Shown here in pieces: positions 20,091 to 30,377 of a DNA stretch of 64,000 nucleotides. A model generated the notes under the pieces. It did not search any database. It had not been told where the DNA came from and saw only the letters and a program-made list of their open reading frames with translations. This stretch comes from Seongchinamella unica (GTDB taxonomy: Bacteria > Pseudomonadota > Gammaproteobacteria > Pseudomonadales > Halieaceae), in assembly GCF_004354085.1 (NCBI RefSeq), contig NZ_SMSE01000001.1, positions 1,169,724-1,233,723 of the forward strand, in the 5' to 3' direction. Both the position numbers and the translations under genes were made by a program. The first letter of the stretch is position 1. The number at the start of each line of letters is the position of its first letter.

Positions 20091-20510
20091 TTACCCGTTG
20101 TTTACCACGGGCAGTTGCAGATTGGTCCACTCCATCATGCCGCCGGTCATTATGTTTACGTTTTCAAAGCCTTCGGCGTTGAGTTTTTTACCGACCGGGC
20201 CAGCAGACTGGCCCATCTTGCATACCAGTACAATGGGCTTGTTCCGGTATTTTTCAAGCAGGCCGGTGTTGTTTAGCAGCTTTGCCGAAGGGATGTGCAT
20301 GGCATCGACAATATGCCCGGCGCGAAAATCCGCCGTATCACGCAGATCGACAAAAACGCCCTGCTCCGCGTTCACCAGGTTGATGGCCTGCTGCGGGCTT
20401 AGGGAGGTGCCTGCTTTACGGGTTTCGTGCATGAACAGCATCACGACAACCGCCAGCAAGGCAGCCACCAGAATCCACTGCTGGGTCAGGAATTCAAAAA
20501 ATAAATCCAT
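20091..20510 (-). CDS. Membrane-anchored rhodanese-like protein
   Basis: A 139-residue protein with one N-terminal transmembrane segment (about 10-27) and a rhodanese domain (about 38-137). The catalytic-loop cysteine is Cys97 (VCKMGQSAG). It resembles YibN, usually found beside grxC and secB. The exact sulfur-transfer or other role is unknown. The ATG at 20510 was preferred because the reading frame upstream of it is unlike any rhodanese. Confidence 0.88.
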   Translation of the reverse strand: MDLFFEFLTQQWILVAALLAVVVMLFMHETRKAGTSLSPQQAINLVNAEQGVFVDLRDTADFRAGHIVDAMHIPSAKLLNNTGLLEKYRNKPIVLVCKMGQSAGPVGKKLNAEGFENVNIMTGGMMEWTNLQLPVVNNG

Positions 20511-20752
20511 GGTTGTGTCAGTCTCGAGATGGCGCGGCCGCCGGATGTGCGGTGAAGCCGTCGTTCCGCATCGCGCTGCAGGAACCGGGGCTGTTTTCAA
20601 AAGGACGCAAGTATACAGGCTAAGGGAGTCGGCAACCACCCCCGGAAGCCGCGCCAGCGCTGGCCTCGCGCCCACTGGGCAGCGGCGGTGCAAGGGTCGG
20701 CCAGACAAGGTAAAATGCCGACCTCTGCTACTGACCCCACACTGGAACTTCG

Positions 20753-22309
20753 ATGAGCGATAGCCGCAAAAAAACCACTGTATTAATCATCCTCGACGGC
20801 TGGGGCCACAGGGAGGAAAGCGCGGACAACGCCATCGCCGGTGGTGATACACCGGTGTGGGACCGCCTGTGGCGCGAAGCTCCCCACACGCTGGTTTCAG
20901 GCTCCGGCCTGGATGTCGGTCTCCCGGCGGGACAAATGGGCAACTCCGAAGTGGGCCACATGAGCCTGGGTTCCGGGCGGGTCGTATACCAGAATATCAC
21001 CCGTATCGACCAGGCCATCGCCGATGGCAGCTTCGCTGAAAATCCCGCTTACACTGACGCCATCGACAAGGCTATCGCCAACCACGGGGCTGTGCACGTG
21101 TTCGGCCTGCTGTCACCCGGTGGGGTCCACAGCCACGAGGAGCAGATTTTCGCGGCGATCCGCCTGGCCGCCGGACGCGGCGCGGAAAAAGTTTACCTGC
21201 ACGCGTTTCTCGACGGCCGCGACACCCCGCCGAGAAGCGCCGGCCCCTCGCTGGAAAAAGCGCGGGCACTGTTCGAGGAACTCGGTTGTGGCCGGGTCGC
21301 CAGCATCTGCGGACGCTATTACGCCATGGACAGGGACAATCGCTGGGAGCGGGTGGAGCCCGCCTACCGTCTGTTAACCGAAGGCTTGGCGGAACAGACC
21401 GCGAGCGACCCCCTGGCGGCGCTGGAAGCAGCCTACCAGCGCGATGAGAATGACGAGTTTGTGCTGCCGACTGCTGTCGTGCCGGAAGGCACCGGGCCGG
21501 CTGCGGTCAGGGACGGGGATGCGGTCCTGTTCATGAATTTCCGTGCTGATCGGGCCCGGCAGCTGACCCGCGCCTTTGTGGACGATCACTTTGACGGCTT
21601 TGAGCGAAAGTGCCGACCGGACCTGGCCGCCTTTGTCACCACCACCGAATATGCCGCCGACCTCGACGCCAGCTGCGCCTTTCCGCCGGAGGGCCTGGAA
21701 AATGTGCTGGGCGATTACCTCGCCCAGCAGGGTAAAACCCAGTTACGCATCGCCGAGACCGAAAAGTACGCCCACGTCACCTTCTTTTTCAGCGGCGGTC
21801 GCGAACAATTGTTCCCCGGGGAAGACCGCGAGCTCATCCCCTCACCCGATGTCGCCACCTATGACCTCAAGCCCGAAATGAGCGCGCCGGAAGTGACCGA
21901 CAAACTGGTGGCGGCCATCAAATCAGGTAAATACGACCTGATCGTGTGCAACTACGCCAACGGCGACATGGTCGGTCACAGCGGCGTTTACGAGGCCGCG
22001 GTACAGGCCGTTCAGGCCCTGGATACCTGCCTGGGCCGGGTCGAGGAGGCACTGCTGGAAGTCGGCGGACAGGCGCTGGTTACCGCCGACCACGGCAACT
22101 GTGAGCAAATGATGGATTACGAATCAGGCCAGCACCATACCCAGCACACCACTGAGCTCGTGCCTCTGGTTTACATCGGCAAGGAAAATGTCGAGCTGGA
22201 TCCCAAGGGCGGCATTCTCGCCGACATCGCACCTACCCTGCTGGGTTTGATGAACATGCCCCAGCCTGAGGAAATGACCGGCCGCAATCTGGCGACAGCC
22301 AGCGCCTGA
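20753..22309 (+). CDS. gpmI: 2,3-bisphosphoglycerate-independent phosphoglycerate mutase
   Basis: Interconverts 3- and 2-phosphoglycerate in glycolysis and gluconeogenesis using two manganese ions. The 518-residue protein has the alkaline-phosphatase-like fold: the phosphorylated serine is Ser65 in MGNSEVGHM, and metal ligands lie in ILDGWG and in [10 protein letters not shown] near the C-terminus. It is followed at once by envC, ctpA and a YibQ-type gene, a conserved gammaproteobacterial order. Confidence 0.97.
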   Translation: MSDSRKKTTVLIILDGWGHREESADNAIAGGDTPVWDRLWREAPHTLVSGSGLDVGLPAGQMGNSEVGHMSLGSGRVVYQNITRIDQAIADGSFAENPAYTDAIDKAIANHGAVHVFGLLSPGGVHSHEEQIFAAIRLAAGRGAEKVYLHAFLDGRDTPPRSAGPSLEKARALFEELGCGRVASICGRYYAMDRDNRWERVEPAYRLLTEGLAEQTASDPLAALEAAYQRDENDEFVLPTAVVPEGTGPAAVRDGDAVLFMNFRADRARQLTRAFVDDHFDGFERKCRPDLAAFVTTTEYAADLDASCAFPPEGLENVLGDYLAQQGKTQLRIAETEKYAHVTFFFSGGREQLFPGEDRELIPSPDVATYDLKPEMSAPEVTDKLVAAIKSGKYDLIVCNYANGDMVGHSGVYEAAVQAVQALDTCLGRVEEALLEVGGQALVTADHGNCEQMMDYESGQHHTQHTTELVPLVYIGKENVELDPKGGILADIAPTLLGLMNMPQPEEMTGRNLATASA

Positions 22310-22326
22310 CTGCGGGAGCTTCGACA

Positions 22327-23466
22327 ATTTCACGCCTGGGAGCACTGCTGTTAGCGCTGGCGCTGGTTTCGCCGCAGGCGCTGTCGCAGTCCGACGAGGA
22401 GAAGACACGGGAGCAGCTGACCCGGTTACAGGCCGATATCACCCGCATCAGCCAGGAGATCAGCAGCGCCAACCGGCGTCGCAACACCCTGCAGAACCAG
22501 CTCCGCGAGGCGGAGCTGGAACAGGCGCGGATCAACCGGGACATCGACCGGGCCAACAGGGCCATCACCGGCCAGCGCGCCAGGCTGGAAGCGCTACAGA
22601 GCCGGGAAGCCGCACTGGAGAGGGACCGGGAAGCACAGCAGACCCGCATCGCCCTCGAGTTGCGTACTGCCTGGCAGATGGGCCAGCAGGGCCAAATCAA
22701 GGTGCTGCTCAACCAGGAGAGCCCGGATACCGTTGCCCGGGTGATGGCCTACTACCGCTATTTCTTCCGCGCCCGCAACGAATTGCTCAACGAGTTCCGG
22801 GCCACACTGGAGGCCCTGCAATCGACCCGGCAGGACATTGCCAACACGCTGGAGGAGCTGGAACAAAAACAGGCTCGGCTCGCCCGCAAACAGCAGGACC
22901 TGGAACGCGCGCAACAAACCCGGCAACAGGCGGTCGCCAGACTGAACGACAGCATCGAGGGCAAGGGTGCCGAGCTGAAACAACTGGAAGCAGACCAGAA
23001 AGAACTGCAGCAACTGCTGAACGCCATTCGCGAGGCCGTGGTCAACCTGCAGGTACCGGACAACTATCAACCGTTCAAGTCCGCCCGCTCCAAAATGCCC
23101 TGGCCGGTACCCGGCAGGGCCAGTTCCCGCTTTGGCGACCAGCGCAACCAGGGCAAGATGCGCTGGCAGGGCGTGACCATTCCCGCTCCTGCCGGCACAC
23201 CGGTCAAGGCAATACATCACGGTCGCGTGGTCTACGCCGACTGGCTACGGGGTATGGGCCTGCTGCTGATCATAGACCACGGCAGCGGTTACATGAGCCT
23301 CTATGCCCACAACCAGACCCTGCTGCGTGAGGTGGGAGAATGGGTCAGCGCGGAAACGCCAATCGCCACCGTGGGCGACAGCGGGGGATTGAGCCGGCCG
23401 GCGCTTTATTTCGAGATCCGCGAGCAGGGCAAGCCGGTCAACCCCGCCCGCTGGTGCCGCCGCTGA
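22327..23466 (+). CDS. envC: Murein hydrolase activator EnvC, apparent ATT start
   Basis: EnvC is a periplasmic coiled-coil protein with a degenerate LytM (peptidase M23) domain that activates the amidases AmiA and AmiB at the septum. The frame holds a signal peptide (SRLGALLLALALVSPQALSQ), a long Gln/Arg/Glu-rich coiled coil (about 25-240), and a C-terminal LytM domain (about 260-379) ending VNPARW. No ATG, GTG or TTG lies in frame between the stop at 22267 and the middle of the coiled coil at 22660. ATT at 22327 directly precedes the signal peptide and has GGGAG 8 bases upstream, so I chose it; CTG at 22306 is the alternative. About 379 residues result. Confidence 0.88.
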   Translation: MSRLGALLLALALVSPQALSQSDEEKTREQLTRLQADITRISQEISSANRRRNTLQNQLREAELEQARINRDIDRANRAITGQRARLEALQSREAALERDREAQQTRIALELRTAWQMGQQGQIKVLLNQESPDTVARVMAYYRYFFRARNELLNEFRATLEALQSTRQDIANTLEELEQKQARLARKQQDLERAQQTRQQAVARLNDSIEGKGAELKQLEADQKELQQLLNAIREAVVNLQVPDNYQPFKSARSKMPWPVPGRASSRFGDQRNQGKMRWQGVTIPAPAGTPVKAIHHGRVVYADWLRGMGLLLIIDHGSGYMSLYAHNQTLLREVGEWVSAETPIATVGDSGGLSRPALYFEIREQGKPVNPARWCRR

Positions 23467-23548
23467 GCACTTGGCCACTATCGTGGCCTTTGGGGTACAC
23501 TTAATTCCCTATTGGACAATACAGGCCCCCGGCCAACTGGCGGTACCC

Positions 23549-24862
23549 ATGTTCTGCACCATCCTCAAGCGGCTACTGAGCGCGGCCGCTATCACCCTGC
23601 TGTCGCTCCCGGCCAGCTCCGCCATTGAGGAGCAGGGACAGTTGCCACTGGACGAATTGCGCACCTTTGCTGACGTCTACAACCAGATCCGGGTCGGCTA
23701 TGTCGAGGATATCGACGACAGTACCCTGTTGGAGTACGCCATCCAGGGCATGCTGATGAGCCTGGACCCACACTCCGTTTACCTGACCAAGGACGCCTTC
23801 GAAGGCCTGCAGGAAGCCACCACCGGCGAGTTCTCCGGCCTCGGCCTGGAGGTCGGGATGGAAGATGGCTACGTTAAAATCATCGCCCCGATTGATGGCT
23901 CACCCGCCGCCGAAGCCGGCCTGCAAAGCGGCGACGTGATACTCAAGCTCGGCAAGGCGCCGGTGAAGGGCATGACCCTGAACGAGGCGATTGACATGAT
24001 GCGCGGACCGGCAGGCAGCGAGATCGAACTGACCATCGGCCGCCCCGGGGAAAGCCAGCCGTTCGAGGTAACCCTGATACGCGATGTCATCAAGGTCGCC
24101 AGCGTCAGGCAACGCTGGCTGGAGCCAGGTTACGGTTATATCCGCATTGCCCAGTTCCAGAGCGCTACCGGCGAGGATGTCAGCAAGGCGCTGCAAATAT
24201 TGATGACCGAGACCGAACTGAAGGGTCTGGTGCTGGACCTGCGCAATAACCCGGGAGGCGTGCTGCGCTCCAGCGTTGACGTGGCCGGCCTGTTCATGGA
24301 CGGCGGCAAGGTGGTATACACCGAGGGCAGGCTGCCCAATTCAGACATGGACTTTGACGCCCAGCCCACGGATGCCAGCTCGGGCACGCCAATAGTCGTC
24401 CTGATCAATTCCGGCTCAGCCAGCGCCTCGGAAATTGTCGCGGGGGCACTGCAGGATCACGGTCGGGCAGTCATCATGGGCACCCGCAGTTTCGGCAAGG
24501 GTTCGGTACAAACCATTTTACCGATATCGGATTCACGCGCGGTCAAGCTGACCACCGCGCTCTACTTCACCCCCAACGGTCGCTCCATCCAGGCGGAAGG
24601 GATAGAGCCGGATATTGAAGTGGAGCGAGCCCGGGTAACGGCCTACGACAATTCCCGCAGGGTGACTGAGTCGGACCTGTCCCGCCATCTCGACAACGCC
24701 AACGGCAGCAGTGGTGTCAAAAACAAAAAACCAGCCAGCAGCCTGCTGGGTAGTGATAACCAATTATACGAGGCCCTGACCCTGCTCAAGGGCCTGAACG
24801 TGCTGGGGATGCGCAATAAACAAGCGGAGAACACAGGGAATAACGCGGCGGCCGAATCCTGA
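23549..24862 (+). CDS. ctpA: C-terminal processing protease (S41 family)
   Basis: A periplasmic serine protease of the CtpA/Prc family. From the ATG at 23549 the protein has 437 residues: a signal peptide (1-25), a PDZ domain (about 95-180), and the S41 catalytic domain. The Ser-Lys dyad is Ser292 (GSASASE) and Lys317 (FGKGSVQT), with the family's spacing of 25. An in-frame start at 23471 would put 26 residues before a clear signal peptide and is less likely. It follows envC directly. Confidence 0.93.
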   Translation: MFCTILKRLLSAAAITLLSLPASSAIEEQGQLPLDELRTFADVYNQIRVGYVEDIDDSTLLEYAIQGMLMSLDPHSVYLTKDAFEGLQEATTGEFSGLGLEVGMEDGYVKIIAPIDGSPAAEAGLQSGDVILKLGKAPVKGMTLNEAIDMMRGPAGSEIELTIGRPGESQPFEVTLIRDVIKVASVRQRWLEPGYGYIRIAQFQSATGEDVSKALQILMTETELKGLVLDLRNNPGGVLRSSVDVAGLFMDGGKVVYTEGRLPNSDMDFDAQPTDASSGTPIVVLINSGSASASEIVAGALQDHGRAVIMGTRSFGKGSVQTILPISDSRAVKLTTALYFTPNGRSIQAEGIEPDIEVERARVTAYDNSRRVTESDLSRHLDNANGSSGVKNKKPASSLLGSDNQLYEALTLLKGLNVLGMRNKQAENTGNNAAAES

Positions 24863-24896
24863 GCGGAATTCGAGGCGCCCCCGGCTGCCAGGGCTG

Positions 24897-25853
24897 TTGC
24901 TATGGCTGTCGCTTGTCGCTCTGCCGGCCAGCGGCCAGGGCGCCGGTCACTGGAGCCAGAGCTGTGACACCGGGCCACCCTTCGCAATAGCCGCCCCGGC
25001 GTCGCGCGCCTCGCTGGTGCTGATCATCGATGACCTGGGGCACCGGCGCAGCCTGGGCATGGCCATGGTAAACCTGCCCGGCAAGGTCACTCTCGCCGTC
25101 CTGCCTCACACCCCTCACGCCAGGGAACTGGCCGAGGCCGGATTTGCCGCCGGCAAGGAAATCATGCTTCACGCCCCCATGAGTAATGCCGGTGGCATGC
25201 CCCTGGGTCCCGGCGGCCTGACTCCGTCACTGCCGCGTTCGGAATTCGATCGCATCCTCGGCGAAGACATCGATGCCGTTCCACACGCCCGCGGGATCAA
25301 TAACCACATGGGCAGCGAGTTGACCACTAAACCGCTGCAAATGGGCTGGGTAATGCAAACCCTGCTGCGCCGGGACCTCTATTTCGTTGACTCGCGTACC
25401 AACCCGGCAACCGTTGCCGCCCAAACCGCCGCCGACTTCCAGGTTCCCCACCTGTCGCGTTCGGTATTTCTCGACAACGAGATCAAGACCGAGGCCATTG
25501 GCGCACAGTTCGAGCGTCTGGTGACGCTGGCAGAAAGGGACGGGCTGGCGGTAGGCATCGGTCACCCCTACCGGGCGACCGCTGAATTCCTGGCTGACGC
25601 GCTGCCGGCACTGAAATGTCGCGGCATCGAACTGGCGCTGCTGTCTGAAGTCCTGGCCCGAGGACAGGGCCAGCGGGTGAATGACGGGGCGCCGGCGTCA
25701 GAGCCGGACTTCAATTCCGTGCTCAGCCATGTAGGCCTTGGCTTCCGGCACGGTGTACTCGCCGAAGTGGAAAATGCTGGCGGCGAGGACCGCATCGGCC
25801 CCTCCCTCGATCACACCGGCCACCAGGTGATCGAGGTTACCGACGCCCCCTGA
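24897..25853 (+). CDS. Divergent polysaccharide deacetylase, YibQ family
   Basis: An exported protein with the divergent polysaccharide deacetylase fold (DUF610/YibQ): [45 protein letters not shown]. The catalytic role is unproven. No ATG is available. TTG at 24897 starts the hydrophobic signal segment; CTG at 24885, with GAGG 9 bases upstream, is equally possible. The deacetylase-like homology ends near residue 260. The last 50 or so residues are read antisense to the 3' end of hisF, giving an unusually long convergent overlap of 156 bp. Confidence 0.83.
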   Translation: MLWLSLVALPASGQGAGHWSQSCDTGPPFAIAAPASRASLVLIIDDLGHRRSLGMAMVNLPGKVTLAVLPHTPHARELAEAGFAAGKEIMLHAPMSNAGGMPLGPGGLTPSLPRSEFDRILGEDIDAVPHARGINNHMGSELTTKPLQMGWVMQTLLRRDLYFVDSRTNPATVAAQTAADFQVPHLSRSVFLDNEIKTEAIGAQFERLVTLAERDGLAVGIGHPYRATAEFLADALPALKCRGIELALLSEVLARGQGQRVNDGAPASEPDFNSVLSHVGLGFRHGVLAEVENAGGEDRIGPSLDHTGHQVIEVTDAP

Positions 25854-26471
25854 GGCGATCACCGGGATTTCCACAGCGTCGGTAATAGCCCGGGTCACCC
25901 CGAGTTCAAACCCGTTTTTGGTGCCATCCCGGTCCATGCTGGTCAGCAGGATTTCCCCGGCCCCCAGCTCCGCCATCCGGCGTGCCCAGGCTACCGCGTC
26001 GATACCGGTGGGTTTGCGGCCACCGTGGGTAAAAATCTCGTACCGCGGCTGGCCATCCACATCAGCCACCCGCTTGGCATCGATAGCGACGACAATGCAC
26101 TGGGAACCAAAGCGCTCGGCGGACTCCCGGACCAGTTCCGGATTGTGGATGGCGGCGGTATTGATGCTGACCTTGTCGGCCCCGGCATTAAGCATGGTGC
26201 GAATATCATCCACGGTACGAATGCCACCGCCCACCGTGAGGGGGATGAACACATTCTCGGCGATCTGCTCCACCGTGTGCACGGTGGTTTCCCGACCCTC
26301 GTGGCTGGCGGTAATATCGAGAAAGGTGATTTCGTCGGCGCCCTGCTCGTTGTAGCGGATGGCGATTTCAACCGGGTCACCGGCATCGCGGATGTCGACG
26401 AAGTTCACCCCCTTCACAACGCGGCCATTTTCCACATCCAGGCAGGGAATAATACGTATCGCCAGCCCCAT
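25698..26471 (-). CDS. hisF: Imidazole glycerol phosphate synthase subunit HisF
   Basis: The cyclase subunit of IGP synthase, which uses ammonia from HisH to convert PRFAR to imidazole glycerol phosphate and AICAR. It has a (beta-alpha)8 barrel of 257 residues. The catalytic aspartates lie in [14 protein letters not shown] and in [14 protein letters not shown] chose the ATG at 26471 ([12 protein letters not shown]). It is last in hisBHAF. Confidence 0.96.
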   Translation of the reverse strand: MGLAIRIIPCLDVENGRVVKGVNFVDIRDAGDPVEIAIRYNEQGADEITFLDITASHEGRETTVHTVEQIAENVFIPLTVGGGIRTVDDIRTMLNAGADKVSINTAAIHNPELVRESAERFGSQCIVVAIDAKRVADVDGQPRYEIFTHGGRKPTGIDAVAWARRMAELGAGEILLTSMDRDGTKNGFELGVTRAITDAVEIPVIASGGVGNLDHLVAGVIEGGADAVLAASIFHFGEYTVPEAKAYMAEHGIEVRL

Positions 26472-26473
26472 GC

Positions 26474-27208
26474 TCAGGCGGCCCCGTCGCAGAGGCGCTG
26501 GGCTTCGGCCACGTCCAGCGTGCCCTCGTAGATGGCCCGGCCGGTAATGGCGCCACAAATACCCTCGTCCGCAACCGCAGTGAGGGCACGGATGTCCTCG
26601 ATGTCGGTAATACCGCCGGAGGCGATCACCGGAATGGAGGAGGCCCGTGCCATGGTCACGGTGGCCTCCACGTTGACGCCCTGCATCATCCCGTCCCGGG
26701 CGATGTCCGTGTAGACAATGGCGGAGACACCATCGGATTCAAACTGCCTGGCAAGATCGGTTGCCCTGACCTCGGATACCTCGGCCCAGCCATCGGTGGC
26801 GACCAGGCCGTCCCTGGCATCGAGGCCGACAATGACCTTGCCCGGGAAGGCGCGACAGGCTTCGCCGACAAACGCCGGCTCCTTGACCGCTTTGGTACCG
26901 ATAATGACGTAACTGACGCCGGCGCGAACGTAGTGCTCTATGGTTTCGAGGTTGCGGATACCGCCGCCGATCTGGATGGGCAGGTTCGGGTAGGCGGCGG
27001 CGATGGCCGTGACCACCTCGCCGTTTACCGGCTCACCGGCAAACGCGCCATTGAGGTCAACCAGGTGCAGGCGCCGGCAACCGGCGTCCACCCAGCGCGC
27101 GGCCATGGCCACCGGGTCATCGGAAAACACGGTACTGTCGTCCATCAGGCCCTGGCGCAGGCGCACGCACTGGCCATCCTTGAGGTCAATCGCGGGGATA
27201 ATCAGCAT
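26474..27208 (-). CDS. hisA: Phosphoribosylformimino-5-aminoimidazole carboxamide ribotide isomerase
   Basis: HisA converts ProFAR to PRFAR in histidine biosynthesis. It is a 244-residue (beta-alpha)8 barrel paralogous to HisF. The two catalytic aspartates are in [12 protein letters not shown] and [10 protein letters not shown]. The ATG at 27208 overlaps the hisH stop by 7 bp; a GTG at 27220 would add four residues. It is followed after 2 bp by hisF. Confidence 0.96.
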   Translation of the reverse strand: MLIIPAIDLKDGQCVRLRQGLMDDSTVFSDDPVAMAARWVDAGCRRLHLVDLNGAFAGEPVNGEVVTAIAAAYPNLPIQIGGGIRNLETIEHYVRAGVSYVIIGTKAVKEPAFVGEACRAFPGKVIVGLDARDGLVATDGWAEVSEVRATDLARQFESDGVSAIVYTDIARDGMMQGVNVEATVTMARASSIPVIASGGITDIEDIRALTAVADEGICGAITGRAIYEGTLDVAEAQRLCDGAA

Positions 27209-27852
27209 TGGCCGTTCCACTCCAGGAAATTTTTCAGTAATTGCAGGCCGGCGGTATGGCTTTTTTCGGGGTGAAACTGCACCGCGAACAGGTTGTCCCG
27301 GGCCAGCGCTGCGTCGGCGGTGACGCCGTAATCCAGGGCACCCGCCACCAGACCGCGGTCTTCCGCGTCTACATAGTAGCTGTGCACAAAGTAAAATCGC
27401 TCGCCATCCTCGATCCCCTGCCAGAGGGGGTGGGGGCGGGTCTGGCGGACTTCGTTCCAGCCCATGTGCGGTACCTTGAGGCGCTCACCGGCCGCGTCTC
27501 GCAGCGGATTGCCAAAATACCGGACTTCACCGGGAATCAGGTTGAGACAGTCGACACCGCCATTTTCCTCGGAGTGGGTCATCAACGCCTGCATGCCGAC
27601 GCAGATCGCCAGTACCGGCTTGTGTTGTTCCACCAGGGCGTCGGCGAGCAACTGGTCACACTTGAGCCGGCGAATTTCGGCCATGCAGTCGCGCATGGCG
27701 CCCACCCCGGGAAACACCACGCGGTCGGCCTGGCGAATCTGTTCTGCATCGTGGGTGACCAGCACCTGCTCCGCGCCCACATGCTGCAGGGCGCTGGCCA
27801 CCGAGTGCAGATTTCCCATGCCGTAGTCGATAACGGCGACAACACCACTCAT
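27202..27852 (-). CDS. hisH: Imidazole glycerol phosphate synthase glutaminase subunit HisH
   Basis: A class I glutamine amidotransferase that feeds ammonia to HisF. It has 216 residues. The triad is visible: the nucleophile Cys in AICVGMQAL, and His and Glu in VQFHPEKS. It sits between hisB and hisA in the biosynthetic operon. Confidence 0.96.
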   Translation of the reverse strand: MSGVVAVIDYGMGNLHSVASALQHVGAEQVLVTHDAEQIRQADRVVFPGVGAMRDCMAEIRRLKCDQLLADALVEQHKPVLAICVGMQALMTHSEENGGVDCLNLIPGEVRYFGNPLRDAAGERLKVPHMGWNEVRQTRPHPLWQGIEDGERFYFVHSYYVDAEDRGLVAGALDYGVTADAALARDNLFAVQFHPEKSHTAGLQLLKNFLEWNGQC

Positions 27853-27861
27853 AAGCGGGTC

Positions 27862-28455
27862 CTAAAGAACACCCTTGGTCGACGGGGTAACACCCGCCAT
27901 GCGGGGGTCCTCGGCCAGCGCCATCCGCATGGCGCGGCCGAAGGCCTTGAAGATCGTTTCCGCCTGGTGGTGGGTATTGTCGCCACGCAGGTTGTCGATA
28001 TGCAGGGTGACCTGGGCGTGGTTGACGAAGCCCTGGAAAAATTCCATGAACAGGTCCACATCAAATCCACCCACCGAGGCACGGGTAAAGTCCACGTTGA
28101 AGGTAAGCCCGGGTCGGCCTGAAAAGTCGATCACGACCCGTGACAGCGCCTCATCCAGCGGACAGTAGGCGTGGCCGTAACGCATGATACCTTTCTTGTC
28201 GCCGACCGCCTGGCTGAACGCCTGGCCGAGGGTGATGCCGATGTCTTCCACCGTGTGGTGGTCGTCGATATGCAGGTCACCGGTGGCGCTGATCTCGAGA
28301 TCCATGAGGCCGTGGCGCGCAATCTGGTCCAGCATGTGCTCGAGGAAGGGAATCCCGGTATCAAAATTCGCGACACCGCTACCGTCCAGGTTCACCGCGG
28401 CGGTGATCTGGGTCTCCAGTGTATTGCGTTCAACGGTGGCCTTGCGTTCAGCCAT
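27862..28455 (-). CDS. hisB: Imidazoleglycerol-phosphate dehydratase
   Basis: The monofunctional HisB dehydratase, without the N-terminal histidinol-phosphatase fused in E. coli. It is a manganese enzyme of 197 residues with two half-domains, each with a metal motif (DDHHTVEDI, and THHQAETI near the C-terminus). The ATG at 28455 ([12 protein letters not shown]) gives the normal N-terminus. First gene of hisBHAF. Confidence 0.95.
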   Translation of the reverse strand: MAERKATVERNTLETQITAAVNLDGSGVANFDTGIPFLEHMLDQIARHGLMDLEISATGDLHIDDHHTVEDIGITLGQAFSQAVGDKKGIMRYGHAYCPLDEALSRVVIDFSGRPGLTFNVDFTRASVGGFDVDLFMEFFQGFVNHAQVTLHIDNLRGDNTHHQAETIFKAFGRAMRMALAEDPRMAGVTPSTKGVL

Positions 28456-28707
28456 CATGCACTCCAAATGGGTGGTTTTCCGGGGCCTGTCCCCAAAAGG
28501 CCGCACATTATAAGGGAATAGATAGCTGAATTCACTGGCAGAAATCCGCCTCCCTCAGTACCCTGTTCCGATGTGACAGAGCGTTAGGAAACTTCTTCGC
28601 TGCCGAGAACCGTCATCCCCGCGCACAAGGTGAATTGCGCTGCAAGCGCAAGAGAAAGTGCCCTGGGGTAGGCGGGGATCCAGAAACCCGGATTGCCAAG
28701 CCGCCCC

Positions 28708-29769
28708 ATGCCCAACAATTTCGCCACCCGCATCCTCGCCTGGTTTGACCACCACGGCCGCCATGACCTGCCCTGGCAGCGCGATATCAGTCCCTACCGG
28801 GTCTGGGTATCGGAGATCATGCTCCAGCAAACCCAGGTAAAAACCGTGATTCCTTTCTTTGACCGCTTTATGGCGGCCTTTCCCACGGTCGATGCCCTGG
28901 CCGCCGCACCGGAGGATGAAGTGCTGCACCTGTGGACCGGGCTGGGTTATTACGCCAGGGCGCGCAACCTGCACAAGGCGGCGAGGCAGGTCTGTGAGCA
29001 ACGGGGCGGGGAATTTCCCACGGATGTCGAGGGGCTGATGGCCCTGCCTGGCATCGGTCGTTCAACCGCCGGGGCCATCGTCAGCATCGCCCAGGGCAGG
29101 CGCGCTGCCATCCTCGATGGCAACGTCAAACGGGTACTGGCCCGCTACCATGCGATTGCCGGCTGGCCGGGAAAGACAGCGGTGCACAATGCGCTGTGGG
29201 ATATCGCGGAAGCATATACCCCCGGTGAACGCTGCGCAGACTACACCCAGGGCATGATGGACCTGGGGGCTACCGTCTGCACCCGGTCCTCACCCCAGTG
29301 TCAGCGCTGCCCGCTGGTCGGGGACTGCGCGGCCCATCGCCTGGGCCGGGAGGGTGACTTTCCCGGCAAAAAACCGAAAAAGACCTTGCCCGTCAGGCGC
29401 ACGCGCTTCCTTATGCTGCGGGACAGTGACGGTTGTGCCTGGCTGGAGAAGCGCCCGTCCCCGGGCATCTGGGGAGGGCTCTGGTGCTTTCCGGAGGGCG
29501 AGGACCTGGATCCGGAGCGCTGGTGCCTTGACCGGACCGGCCGCAAGCCGGACGCGGTCGAGACCTGGCCCGAGTTCCGTCATACGTTCAGCCACTATCA
29601 CCTGGAAATCGTGCCGATACTTGTCGAGTTGGATGCAAAGCCCGGGTGGGTCATGGAAGCGGACCGGCAGCTCTGGTATAACGTGCGCCAACCACCACAA
29701 ATTGGCCTGGCAGCCCCCGTTGCGGACCTGCTGGAGCAACTGGCCCGGCAGGGCCAGGCAAAGGAGTAA
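28708..29769 (+). CDS. mutY: A/G-specific adenine glycosylase
   Basis: MutY removes adenine mispaired with 8-oxoguanine or guanine. The protein has 353 residues. It has the HhH-GPD domain with the substrate-strand motif [10 protein letters not shown], the hairpin [11 protein letters not shown], and the [4Fe-4S] cluster ligands in the pattern C-x6-C-x2-C-x5-C (starting CTRSSPQC). A C-terminal NUDIX-like domain (about 225-345) recognises 8-oxoG. yggX follows by 4 bp, a conserved pair. Confidence 0.96.
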   Translation: MPNNFATRILAWFDHHGRHDLPWQRDISPYRVWVSEIMLQQTQVKTVIPFFDRFMAAFPTVDALAAAPEDEVLHLWTGLGYYARARNLHKAARQVCEQRGGEFPTDVEGLMALPGIGRSTAGAIVSIAQGRRAAILDGNVKRVLARYHAIAGWPGKTAVHNALWDIAEAYTPGERCADYTQGMMDLGATVCTRSSPQCQRCPLVGDCAAHRLGREGDFPGKKPKKTLPVRRTRFLMLRDSDGCAWLEKRPSPGIWGGLWCFPEGEDLDPERWCLDRTGRKPDAVETWPEFRHTFSHYHLEIVPILVELDAKPGWVMEADRQLWYNVRQPPQIGLAAPVADLLEQLARQGQAKE

Positions 29770-29773
29770 ACAC

Positions 29774-30046
29774 ATGCCCCGCACTGTCTTCTGCAAAAAA
29801 TACCAGCAGGAACTGGAAGGCCTGGATGCGCCTCCCTACCCCGGTCCCAAGGGCCAGGAGATCTTCGACAATGTCTCGAAAAAAGCCTGGCAGGACTGGC
29901 AGGCCCACCAGACCATGTTGATCAACGAGAAGCACCTGTCGCTGGTCGATCCGGAGGCGCGCAAATACCTGCAACAGGAAATGGACAAGTTCCTGGCGGG
30001 TGAGGACTACGACCAGGCTGAAGGCTACGTACCGCCCTCAGAGTGA
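29774..30046 (+). CDS. yggX: Fe(2+)-trafficking protein YggX
   Basis: A small (90-residue) protein linked to protection of iron-sulfur clusters from oxidative damage. It has the family N-terminus [15 protein letters not shown] with the conserved Cys and Lys, followed by the PYPGPKGQ loop. The Shine-Dalgarno AAGGAG overlaps the mutY stop. This is co-transcribed with mutY, which encodes an Fe-S enzyme. Confidence 0.95.
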   Translation: MPRTVFCKKYQQELEGLDAPPYPGPKGQEIFDNVSKKAWQDWQAHQTMLINEKHLSLVDPEARKYLQQEMDKFLAGEDYDQAEGYVPPSE

Positions 30047-30070
30047 TCAGATTTCGTCCGCCTTCCGCCC

Positions 30071-30099
30071 TTGACTCGGAAACCCCATACGGGTTTAAT
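30071..30099 (+). promoter_or_regulatory. Sigma-70 promoter of tRNA-Phe
   Basis: TTGACT (30071-30076) and TTTAAT (30094-30099) are separated by exactly 17 bp. A GC-rich discriminator (CGCGCC) follows, the type associated with stringent control of stable RNA genes. The tRNA begins 27 bp after the -10 box. Confidence 0.85.
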
Positions 30100-30125
30100 A
30101 CGCGCCTCTCGCGATCAGCGATTTG

Positions 30126-30201
30126 GCCCGGATAGCTCAGTTGGTAGAGCAGGGGATTGAAAATCCCCGTGTCGGCAGTTCGATTCTGTCTCCGGGCACC
30201 A
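30126..30201 (+). tRNA. pheT-tRNA: tRNA-Phe (GAA)
   Basis: A 76-nt cloverleaf with a 7-bp acceptor stem (GCCCGGA/TCCGGGC), D arm with AGCTCAGTTGGTAGAGC, anticodon stem-loop GGGGATTGAAAATCCCC with anticodon GAA, T loop TTCGATT, and encoded CCA. Its 3' end forms the left attachment core of the downstream island, so integration leaves this tRNA intact. Confidence 0.97.
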
Positions 30202-30204
30202 TAC
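30188..30204 (+). repeat. attL core of the genomic island (tRNA-Phe 3' end)
   Basis: GTCTCCGGGCACCATAC spans the T-stem/acceptor 3' strand, CCA and three bases beyond the tRNA. The identical 17-mer recurs at 44847-44863, and again inside the tandem repeats at 44950, 45054 and 45157. Confidence 0.88.
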
Positions 30205-30377
30205 CTCCCTCTTAGTTAACCCCTGTTAATCTAAAAAATGTCGCTTTATCAGCGCCTTAGCTGGTATTGTTGCCCTCGTTAACCCAAGTTCACCCAGACC
30301 CATCGGGCACGCTCCGGGGGCATCAACGGGGGCACAGGGCCATATATGCCCATCTTATGCCCCCAATAGGGGGCACC

